Shown here piece by piece: positions 58,455 through 64,000 of a DNA stretch of 64,000 nt. The number at the start of each line of letters is the position of its first letter. Positions within the stretch are counted from its first letter, which is position 1. The DNA lies in contig JAHHHF010000076.1 of assembly GCA_019359495.1 (NCBI GenBank), positions 90,476 to 154,475 of the forward strand, in the 5' to 3' direction. Made by a program: the position numbers and the translations under genes. Below the pieces are notes generated by a model. That model was not told the DNA's origin. It made no database searches and saw only the letters and a list, made by a program, of their open reading frames with translations. Source of the DNA: Goleter apudmare HA4340-LM2 (GTDB taxonomy: Bacteria > Cyanobacteriota > Cyanobacteriia > Cyanobacteriales > Nostocaceae).

Positions 58455-59924
58455 ATGACCACGCATATAGAAATTCCCTTTATTGGCAGAAAAGTTAAGT
58501 ATCCATTACGCTGGTTCATCGGTTTGATAGCAGTGGGTGCTGTGGTTGTAGGCACGACAAACACGTACAACCTGGTAAATCCAGGGAAAAATCAAGAAGA
58601 TATTACCCAACTTACTGTCCCAGTGACAACGCAAAACGTCACCTTGCGGATTACTGCCAGTGGCAAAGTAGTACCAGTACAAAGCGTAAATATTAGCCCA
58701 AAAAACCCCGGTGTACTGGCACAGTTGTCTGTAGAACAGGGCGATCGCGTACAGCAAGGACAAATTATTGCTCGGATGGATGTCGGTGATATTCCCGCCC
58801 AAATCCTCCAATACCAAGCTAATTTAGCCCAAGTACAAGCCCAACTAGACCAAGCCCGTGCAGGGAGTCGTCCCCAAGAAATTGCCCAAGCCAGAGCGCG
58901 TCTAGCCCAAGCAGAAGCACAGTTAGCCGCAGCCCGTGCTGGTAATCGTGACCAGGAAATTGGACAGGCGCAAGCGCAAGTTAATTCCGCGCAAGCACAG
59001 GTAAAACTCACACAAGCACGAGTCAACCGCTACCGCGAATTAACTCGTCAGGGTGCGACTTCTCAAGATCAGCTGGAACAATATGTCAGTGAAGATCAAA
59101 GGGCCAAGGCTAGTTTAGCAGAAGCAGAAAAACGACTATCGCTGCTGCAAACTGGTAGTCGTAGTGAGGAAATCGATCAACGGGAAGCATCTGTGACTGA
59201 AGCACGCGCTGCATTAGTACTGCTGCAAAATGGTACTCGCTCCGAAGAAATTGCCCAACGCCAAGCCGCCCTCAAAGCCGCTCAAGCTCAGGTAAAAGCA
59301 GCCCAAGTCAGGCTTGAAGAGACCATTATCCGCACGCCCTTTTCTGGGATTGTTACCCAAAAATATGCCAACATTGGGGCGTTTGTGACTCCCACAACTT
59401 CTGCTTCTACAAGTGCATCGGCTACTTCTAGTTCAATTGTGGCTGTAGCTCGTGGTTTAGAAATACTAGCCCAAGTTCCAGAAGCAGATATTGGCAGAAT
59501 TAAACAGGGACAGCAGGTGGAAATTATGGCTGATGCTTATCCCGATCAAGTATTTCAAGGCAAGGTGCGTCTAATTGCACCGGAAGCTGTAGTTGAACAA
59601 GGTGTGACATCCTTTCAGGTGCGGGTATCTCTAGATACAGGTGTAGAGCAACTACGTTCTGGCTTAAATGTTGATTTGACCTTCTTAGGCGATCGCATTA
59701 GTGATGCTTTGATGTTGCCAACTGTAGCTATTGTCACCGAAAAGGGTAAGACAGGCGTACTTGTGCCTGATGCTAATAATAAATCCCAGTTTCAAGAAGT
59801 CACCGTCGGGGCGCAAATCCAAGACCAGACTCAGATTTTAGCAGGTATTAAAGCAGGCGATCGCATATTTGTTAATCCACCCAAAGACTACAAAATCGAA
59901 AAGGCCAAGCAAAAAAATAATTAA
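58455..59924 (+). CDS. HlyD-type membrane-fusion adaptor (second)
   Basis: A 489-residue adaptor similar to the first. N-terminal helix LRWFIGLIAVGAVVVGTTNT; lipoyl half PKNPGVLAQLSVEQGDRVQQ and GQIIARMDVGDIPAQ; coiled coil with AGSRPQEIAQA, AGNRDQEIGQA and TGSRSEEIDQR repeats; second half TIIRTPFSGIVTQKYANIGA. A Ser/Thr-rich stretch (TSASTSASATSSSIVAV) lies near 318-332. It probably arose by duplication of the cluster's first adaptor. Its natural permease lies beyond the Rpn remnant at 60434. Confidence 0.87.
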   Translation: MTTHIEIPFIGRKVKYPLRWFIGLIAVGAVVVGTTNTYNLVNPGKNQEDITQLTVPVTTQNVTLRITASGKVVPVQSVNISPKNPGVLAQLSVEQGDRVQQGQIIARMDVGDIPAQILQYQANLAQVQAQLDQARAGSRPQEIAQARARLAQAEAQLAAARAGNRDQEIGQAQAQVNSAQAQVKLTQARVNRYRELTRQGATSQDQLEQYVSEDQRAKASLAEAEKRLSLLQTGSRSEEIDQREASVTEARAALVLLQNGTRSEEIAQRQAALKAAQAQVKAAQVRLEETIIRTPFSGIVTQKYANIGAFVTPTTSASTSASATSSSIVAVARGLEILAQVPEADIGRIKQGQQVEIMADAYPDQVFQGKVRLIAPEAVVEQGVTSFQVRVSLDTGVEQLRSGLNVDLTFLGDRISDALMLPTVAIVTEKGKTGVLVPDANNKSQFQEVTVGAQIQDQTQILAGIKAGDRIFVNPPKDYKIEKAKQKNN

Positions 59925-59958
59925 TGAGCATAATCCGCGAATTACGAATTAGTATGAG

Positions 59959-59985
59959 AGGCGATGCCGACAGATGGCTACGCCT
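59959..59985. repeat. GGCGATGCC/GGCTACGCC repeat copy
   Basis: AGGCGATGCC and GGCTACGCCT form an 8-of-10 foldback, a degenerate copy of the Nostoc GGCGTAGCC palindrome, ahead of the Rpn remnant. Confidence 0.45.
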
Positions 59986-59989
59986 ACAT

Positions 59990-60433
59990 TTAATCTCCTG
60001 AATTAGATGGAGAGATATTCGCCAGATAATTCACTAAATCAGTTTGACTAGTGAAATCTAACAGCGCCTCAGCTAAATCCTCTAGTTGATTGATGGGCAA
60101 AGTGGGAGTCTGCTGTTCTGTCTCCGGATCAATTGCACCAAAGCGACGCGTCAAAAGACGCAGAATCAGTTGTAGCGCCTCTTGTTTCTTTCCTCGTTCT
60201 TCTCCCTTTTGCAGAATGTCTTGGTAAATCACAGATTCTTGCATAATATCCCCTCTGAAAAGCTGTGTAATCAAATTTTTCTCAAATCGCAAGCCGGCTA
60301 AAACCTGTACGCAGGCTGAAATATTCTGTCGTTCGTCTGTTTCTTCAATCATATCGACACTGGCTACGACTTGCTCTAACAGGTTACTAGGTGAGTCGGT
60401 TCTCGCTAATAAATAACAAATGCCAAATAACAT
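59990..60433 (-). pseudogene. C-terminal remnant of an Rpn/DUF4351-type protein
   Basis: 147 residues. NLLEQVVASVDMIEETDERQ, ISACVQVLAGLRFEKNLITQ, LFRGDIMQESVIYQDILQKGEERG, and LILRLLTRRFGAID then INQLEDLAEALLDFTSQTDL match the C-terminal half of cyanobacterial Rpn-family (PD-(D/E)XK recombination-promoting nuclease) proteins, which end in DUF4351. The N-terminal nuclease half (about 150 residues) is missing. The remaining part begins at an ATG that abuts the start codon of the divergent permease. It is inferred to be a decayed insertion; it splits the second export unit. Confidence 0.75.
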
Positions 60434-61651
60434 ATGAACTTTCTAGAAAGCATCCAAATGGCAGGTAAAACCCTGCTATCGAATAAATTGCGTAGCGCCC
60501 TGACTATGTTGGGTATCGTGATTGGTAACGCCTCAGTCATTGCGATGATTGGGATTGGTGAAGGCGGACAAAAGTTCGTGAATAAACAACTAGAGTCTTT
60601 AGGCCCAAACGTACTATTTGTGATTCCCGGTAATCAAGAAACTCAACGCATCTCCAGAGAAGTTCCGAGGACACTGGTTTTAGAAGATGCTGTGGCGATC
60701 GCTACTCAAGTACCAACGGTAGCAGAAGTCACCGCAGAATTAAACAGCCGCCAGGTAGTGACTTACGGTAATAGAAACACCGATGTGAATATCGTGGGCA
60801 CAACTCCCAGCTTCTTGATAGTGCGGGACTTTGAACCTGCTCAAGGGCGCTTTTTTACTGACGTAGACATCAAGCGCAGCAACCAAGTTGTGGTTTTAGG
60901 CGCAGATTTAGCAGAACGACTATTTGGTAATACTAACCCTGTAGGTCAGCAGTTGCGGATTAAAAATGCCAGCTTCCAAGTGATAGGGGTGCTGAAAGGT
61001 AAAGGTGCAAGCTTGGGTGTGAACTACGATGAAGCCGCATTAATCCCAATTATCACCGCAGCTAACCGGATTGTGGGACAGACTTCTCCCTATGGTTTAG
61101 AGGTAACTTACATAGTCGTCTCGGCTAAGAACGCAGATAGCGTTGATGCCGCCGAGTTTCAAATGACCAATTTGTTACGACAACGCCACAAAATTACTGG
61201 CGAAGACGACTTTACCATCCGTTCTCAAAAGGATGCTTTGCAAACTGTGGGGCAAATCAGCAGCGCCTTGACTGCCATGTTAGCAGCGATCGCTGGTATA
61301 TCATTATTTGTCGGCGGTATTGGGATTATGAATATCATGCTCGTTTCCGTCACCGAACGCACCCAAGAAATCGGATTACGCAAAGCGATCGGTGCAACTG
61401 AGCAGGATATCTTACTACAATTCATCATCGAGGCAGTCATTGTTTCAGCCATTGGCGGCTTAGTAGGGACTAGTGTTGGTGTCAGTGGCATTATGCTAGT
61501 AGCAGCCCTCACACCCCTAGAAGCGGCAATTTCTCCTGTGGCAATTACAATGGCAGTCGGAGTTTCTGGTGGTATCGGCTTATTCTTTGGTGTCATTCCC
61601 GCCCGTCGCGCTGCTAAACTTGACCCAATTGTCGCTTTAAGAAGTGCTTAG
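60434..61651 (+). CDS. MacB-like ABC transporter permease (second)
   Basis: A 405-residue FtsX/MacB permease. N-terminal helix [20 protein letters not shown], MacB_PCD periplasmic domain ([20 protein letters not shown] onward), three C-terminal helices ([60 protein letters not shown]) and [16 protein letters not shown] at the end. The start codon touches the Rpn remnant's first codon; the bases CATATG serve both. A weak ribosome-binding site suggests expression by read-through. It probably works with the second HlyD and the shared ATPase at 56137. Confidence 0.88.
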   Translation: MNFLESIQMAGKTLLSNKLRSALTMLGIVIGNASVIAMIGIGEGGQKFVNKQLESLGPNVLFVIPGNQETQRISREVPRTLVLEDAVAIATQVPTVAEVTAELNSRQVVTYGNRNTDVNIVGTTPSFLIVRDFEPAQGRFFTDVDIKRSNQVVVLGADLAERLFGNTNPVGQQLRIKNASFQVIGVLKGKGASLGVNYDEAALIPIITAANRIVGQTSPYGLEVTYIVVSAKNADSVDAAEFQMTNLLRQRHKITGEDDFTIRSQKDALQTVGQISSALTAMLAAIAGISLFVGGIGIMNIMLVSVTERTQEIGLRKAIGATEQDILLQFIIEAVIVSAIGGLVGTSVGVSGIMLVAALTPLEAAISPVAITMAVGVSGGIGLFFGVIPARRAAKLDPIVALRSA

Positions 61652-61707
61652 TAATGAAGATTGGCAAAAGAGCGACGCTTTTCTTTCAACTCAACTCCCC
61701 ACTGCTT

Positions 61708-62160
61708 ATGCGCGTTGTTATCCAGCGAGTGAAATCATCTCAAGTCACTGTTAACGGTAAAATTGTGGGCAAAATTGGGCGGGGGCTAAACTTACTCGTA
61801 GGTATTGCCAATACTGACACCGATGCAGAACTCGACTGGATGACGCGCAAATGTCTAGAGTTGCGTTTGTTTCCCGATCAGGAAGGTGGGGACAGGTGGC
61901 AAAAATCCGTACAAGAAATTGGTGGTGAGTTATTGGTAGTTAGTCAGTTTACTCTCTACGGAGATTGTCGTAAAGGTCGTCGTCCTTCCTTCGATCATTC
62001 AGCGACTCCCTCTTTGGCAGCAGAGTTGTATAACCGTTTTGTTACTAAGTTACAAACAAGCGGTTTACAGGTCGAGACTGGTCAATTTGGTGCCATGATG
62101 CAAGTTGCGATAGAAAATGATGGCCCTGTAACTTTGTTACTAGAAAGAGAAGCAGTTTAA
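61708..62160 (+). CDS. dtd: D-aminoacyl-tRNA deacylase
   Basis: Removes D-amino acids (and glycine from tRNA-Ala) mistakenly attached to tRNA. The start is set at ATG 61708, giving [20 protein letters not shown], which restores the normal 150-residue length; the earlier ATG at 61654 adds 18 unlike residues. Motifs: [40 protein letters not shown] (SQFTL motif) and [10 protein letters not shown] (cross-subunit GP motif). It is a homodimer in the cytosol. The permease gene ends 57 bases upstream on the same strand. Confidence 0.93.
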   Translation: MRVVIQRVKSSQVTVNGKIVGKIGRGLNLLVGIANTDTDAELDWMTRKCLELRLFPDQEGGDRWQKSVQEIGGELLVVSQFTLYGDCRKGRRPSFDHSATPSLAAELYNRFVTKLQTSGLQVETGQFGAMMQVAIENDGPVTLLLEREAV

Positions 62161-62265
62161 GTTTTTATACGGAAATAAAAAATATCCACAGCAGATAGAT
62201 TATTGAGTTCTAAAATAATGAGAGAATAATAAATTAACATTACAAAACTTTAAGTTCACTGAATC

Positions 62266-62601
62266 ATGGCGAAAATCCAATTCTCTAGAGGTATTGATGA
62301 AGATACAACTCCAGATGTGCGCTTAACGCGATCGCGCACGGGTGACAGTGGTACAGCAACCTTTATTTTTACCAATCCTAAAGCTTTAACCGAAAGCTCC
62401 ACAGAAGACATCACGGGTATGTACTTGATTGATGAAGAAGGGGAATTAGTTACCCGTGAAGTTAAGGCTAAATTTATCAATGGTAAGCCAGAGGTGTTAG
62501 AAGCAGTTTACCTGATGAAATCTCCTGAAGAATGGGATCGCTTTATGCGCTTCATGGAACGCTATGCCGATGAGAACGGTCTGGGATTGAGTAAATCTTA
62601 A
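62266..62601 (+). CDS. psb28: Photosystem II assembly factor Psb28
   Basis: A 111-residue extrinsic protein on the cytosolic face of photosystem II that binds assembly intermediates (near CP47 and cytochrome b559). Signature stretches: [60 protein letters not shown] and [20 protein letters not shown]. Length is typical. It stands alone between dtd and moaB. Confidence 0.96.
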   Translation: MAKIQFSRGIDEDTTPDVRLTRSRTGDSGTATFIFTNPKALTESSTEDITGMYLIDEEGELVTREVKAKFINGKPEVLEAVYLMKSPEEWDRFMRFMERYADENGLGLSKS

Positions 62602-62760
62602 TGCCAATGGGGGCATTGGGCATCGGGGATCTGTAGCTTTCCTGCCTCTGTCCGTCGGAATCTTCTGGCGTCATTGGCTGCTACTAAAGATTTAGCAGTG
62701 CTATGCTACTTCCTCATGTCCCAATACCGTTGAGTTAAGCTTTCATGCAACATTGTGGTA

Positions 62761-62823
62761 TAGAGGGCACGGCATCCATAATTTTTTGGTACGTGTAGTA
62801 AACTGATCGATGCCGTGCCTCTA
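62761..62823 (+). promoter_or_regulatory. Hairpin directly upstream of moaB
   Basis: TAGAGGGCACGGCATC (62761-62776) pairs with GATGCCGTGCCTCTA (62809-62823) in 15 pairs with one bulged G, around a 32-base loop, ending 10 bases before the moaB ATG (62834). It could modulate moaB translation or be a mobile palindrome that landed in the leader. No Moco-riboswitch architecture was recognised. Confidence 0.45.
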
Positions 62824-62833
62824 CGGTAAATAT

Positions 62834-63340
62834 ATGACCCTACAACCCCATCCAGACAGACAGAGAATCACTGTAACTTGCGCGGTAATCACCATCAGTG
62901 ATACTCGCTCTCCTGAGACAGACAAAAGTGGTCAGTTAATCCAGCAGTTGCTCTTGGGTGCTAACCATAGAATAGGAGCCTACAAGATTATCAAAGATGA
63001 GCCAGTACAAATTCAGGCACAGATAGAATCGCTGGCAAAAGAGCCGAATTTAGATGCGATACTTTTCAATGGTGGCACAGGTATTGCACCAAGAGACACC
63101 ACCTACGATGCCATTGAGAAGTTGCTAGAGAAAACCTTACCAGGATTTGGGGAATTATTTCGCTTTTTAAGTTACCAAGAAATTGGCTCACGGGCGATCG
63201 CTTCTCGTGCAGTAGCTGGTGTTTATCAAAAAAAGTTAATCTTTTCCCTTCCTGGTTCCACTAATGCAGTGCGATTAGGTATGGAAAAACTAATTTTGCC
63301 GGAAATCAGGCATTTAGTAGGTCTGGTGCGGAATTTGTAG
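62834..63340 (+). CDS. moaB: MoaB, molybdopterin adenylyltransferase family
   Basis: Molybdenum cofactor protein of the MoaB/MogA family, which adenylates molybdopterin before metal insertion. The start is set at ATG 62834 ([20 protein letters not shown]), because the earlier ATG at 62810 would lie inside the leader hairpin; 168 residues. The fold core shows [38 protein letters not shown] (GGTG substrate loop) and [20 protein letters not shown]. It is separated from moaC by 58 kb. Confidence 0.93.
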   Translation: MTLQPHPDRQRITVTCAVITISDTRSPETDKSGQLIQQLLLGANHRIGAYKIIKDEPVQIQAQIESLAKEPNLDAILFNGGTGIAPRDTTYDAIEKLLEKTLPGFGELFRFLSYQEIGSRAIASRAVAGVYQKKLIFSLPGSTNAVRLGMEKLILPEIRHLVGLVRNL

Positions 63341-63384
63341 AGCAGGGAACACTTCGGCTTCTGTGGAGAACAGGACAAAGGAAA

Positions 63385-63423
63385 GGAGATGAGAAAGAAG
63401 GGAAAAAATTCTTTCTCATCTCC
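63385..63423 (+). terminator. Perfect 15-bp inverted repeat after moaB
   Basis: GGAGATGAGAAAGAA (63385-63399) and TTCTTTCTCATCTCC (63409-63423) are exact complements with a 9-base loop, 45 bases after the stop. There is no T-tract, so termination may be by stem strength alone. Confidence 0.5.
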
Positions 63424-63484
63424 CTTCCCTGGCTATATCCCCCAACACATAACAATTGGCTAGGATACAGAGCCTTAGGAAATA

Positions 63485-63625
63485 ATGGAACCGACCATAG
63501 ACCAACTCAAAGCCTTTTTTCGTTTGTACGTTCGCGTCAGTAACCTGCTACGGAATATAGAATTGGTTAGATTTGATCAAAGAACAAACAGAATCGTAGT
63601 TTTAATAGGTGAAACAAGTCACTGA
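63485..63625 (+). pseudogene. Interrupted DUF6888-like gene (target of the OMEGA insertion)
   Basis: 46 codons (MEPTIDQLKAFFRLYVRVSN followed by NIELVRFDQRTNRIVVLIGE, then T-S-H and stop). The pattern M-x-P-T then R-x-D-x-R-T...(I/V)-x-V-L-x-G-E matches, from memory, DUF6888 proteins of Nostoc, which continue past G-E for about 10-20 residues with an I-E-I-x-I run. Here the reading stops in GTCACTGA, the first bases of the omega-RNA-like element. The gene was therefore most likely cut by insertion of the element after codon 43. Confidence 0.55.
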
Positions 63626-63829
63626 CCCCCGACTGAAGATCGGGGGCTTGGAAACAGCCAGGTTTCCGTAGTAGTGACTAGACCATGAGCCGATAACAGT
63701 TACGGACGTTCGGGTGTTTCCCTAGCTCGAACCTCTCTAAGCCTTCTGGCTGAAGGCGTCGGGTAAAGCCGAGAGATGGTGTGATCGGTGGTCGTAGGGA
63801 CTGACAACTTTGTAACGAGGATTATCTCC
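63598..63829 (+). ncRNA. HEARO/omega RNA upstream of an IscB/IsrB-type nuclease
   Basis: Structured, GC-richer segment directly ahead of the RRXRR gene. Pairings seen: closing stem GTCACT (63618-63623)/AGTGAC (63673-63678); hairpin CCCCCGA (63626-63632)/TCGGGGG (63640-63646); hairpin GGAAAC (63650-63655)/GTTTCC (63662-63667); outer stems GACC (63681-63684)/GGTC (63790-63793) and CCGAT (63690-63694)/ATCGG (63784-63788); GTTCG (63708-63712)/CGAAC (63728-63732); CTCTC (63733-63737)/GAGAG (63771-63775); GCCTTC (63741-63746)/GAAGGC (63752-63757). This is the HEARO/omega-RNA layout: the guide (here about 63598-63617, from the interrupted gene) precedes a multibranched scaffold that runs to the ORF. 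Exact ends are inferred. Confidence 0.75.
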
Positions 63830-64000
63830 ATGCAGTTACGTGTACCAGTCCAAAATTCAGATGGTTCTCCTGTGATGCCAACCAAGCCTAGTCGTGCCCG
63901 TCGCTGGGTGCGAGATGGGAAAGCCGTTGGCATGTGGAGCGACGTGGGCATCTACTATGTTCGGCTCGTTGCAGAGCCATCAAGTCGTGAAGTTCAACCC
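63830..64000 (+). CDS. IscB/IsrB-family OMEGA nuclease, 5' part
   Basis: 57 codons, open to the window end. ATG 63830 is preceded by GAGG (63817-63820) at nine bases. The protein begins MQLRVPVQNSDGSPVMPTKP and has the RRXRR-domain core S-R-A-R-R-W-V-R-D-G-K-A at about 21-32, then DVGIYYVRLVAEPSSREVQP. The PLP/RRXRR domain opens IscB, IsrB and related OMEGA proteins, which are RNA-guided and directed by the RNA encoded just upstream. In IscB, RuvC and HNH domains follow; in IsrB, HNH is absent and the enzyme nicks one strand. I recall cyanobacterial relatives with this start being of the short IsrB kind, but the window ends before any catalytic residue. Confidence 0.8.
   Translation, partial: MQLRVPVQNSDGSPVMPTKPSRARRWVRDGKAVGMWSDVGIYYVRLVAEPSSREVQP

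Noticed and set aside
53161..61651. DevBCA heterocyst glycolipid exporter
   Set aside because: The genes are MacAB-like in domain structure, order (adaptor, permease, ATPase, TolC) and length, and none shows a specific tie to DevBCA beyond shared families.
63700..63951. 83-codon minus-strand frame across the omega RNA and RRXRR start
   Set aside because: Both plus-strand features explain the sequence; the minus frame has no pattern.

Overview
The window comes from a filamentous, probably heterocyst-forming cyanobacterium of the Nostoc/Anabaena group. The evidence is the dense GCGATCGC (HIP1) octamers, photosynthesis genes (psb28, a high-light-inducible protein, crtB and crtP), the principal sigma factor SigA, many small proteins of cyanobacteria-restricted families, and the short intergenic repeats typical of Nostoc (heptamer-like runs, GGCGTAGCC-type palindromes, an interrupted transposase). 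No function was checked by database search; all family calls come from reading the sequence.

Layout. 1-8.4 kb: cobW, an ABA4-like membrane protein, small conserved cyanobacterial proteins, moaC, tRNA-Arg(ACG), an MFS carrier, a membrane glycosyltransferase, an NlpC/P60 wall hydrolase and a divergent serine hydrolase. 8.4-12.7 kb: an accessory stretch with a secreted barrel-like protein, repeats, a transposase fragment, a lipoprotein and a LivK-type binding protein with an unusual leader hairpin. 12.8-25.6 kb: tRNA-Ser(GCU), the crtP-crtB carotenoid pair, an RlpA-like protein, nagZ, a B12-dependent ribonucleotide reductase, a PPOX flavoprotein, cysE, a foldback MITE, a DUF3352 protein and a rhodanese. 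26-32.4 kb: hrcA, GNAT, two VOC proteins, miaE, two SDR enzymes and a ZIP metal carrier. 32.6-37.2 kb: an exopolysaccharide block (cyanoexosortase-associated protein, SLBB export protein, Wzc-like protein). 37.3-49.5 kb: rhomboid, GDSL hydrolase, miaA, gyrB, a fasciclin lipoprotein, sigA after a 1.6 kb non-coding stretch, an HLIP gene and a GyrA paralogue. 49.7-61.7 kb: a receiver protein, a TPR protein, and a TetR regulator followed by a MacAB/TolC-type export cluster (two adaptors, two permeases, one ATPase, one outer-membrane factor), interrupted by a decayed Rpn-type gene. 61.7-63.4 kb: dtd, psb28, moaB.

The most striking feature is the last 400 bases. A strongly structured non-coding segment (about 63618-63829) lies directly upstream of an open reading frame whose first 57 codons encode an RRXRR domain, as in the OMEGA nucleases IscB and IsrB. 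The segment looks like a HEARO/omega RNA. The bases just before it, the expected guide, lie inside a small gene (DUF6888-like) that seems to have been broken by the insertion. The nuclease runs off the window, so whether it is a full IscB (RuvC plus HNH) or an HNH-less IsrB nickase cannot be decided here.

Themes linking the genes: cell-envelope work (NlpC/P60, serine hydrolase, RlpA, NagZ, exopolysaccharide export, MacAB/TolC export), cofactor use (CobW and a B12-dependent reductase; MoaC and MoaB), tRNA modification (MiaA makes the isopentenyl-A that MiaE later hydroxylates), and DNA topology (gyrB and a GyrA paralogue flanking sigA).
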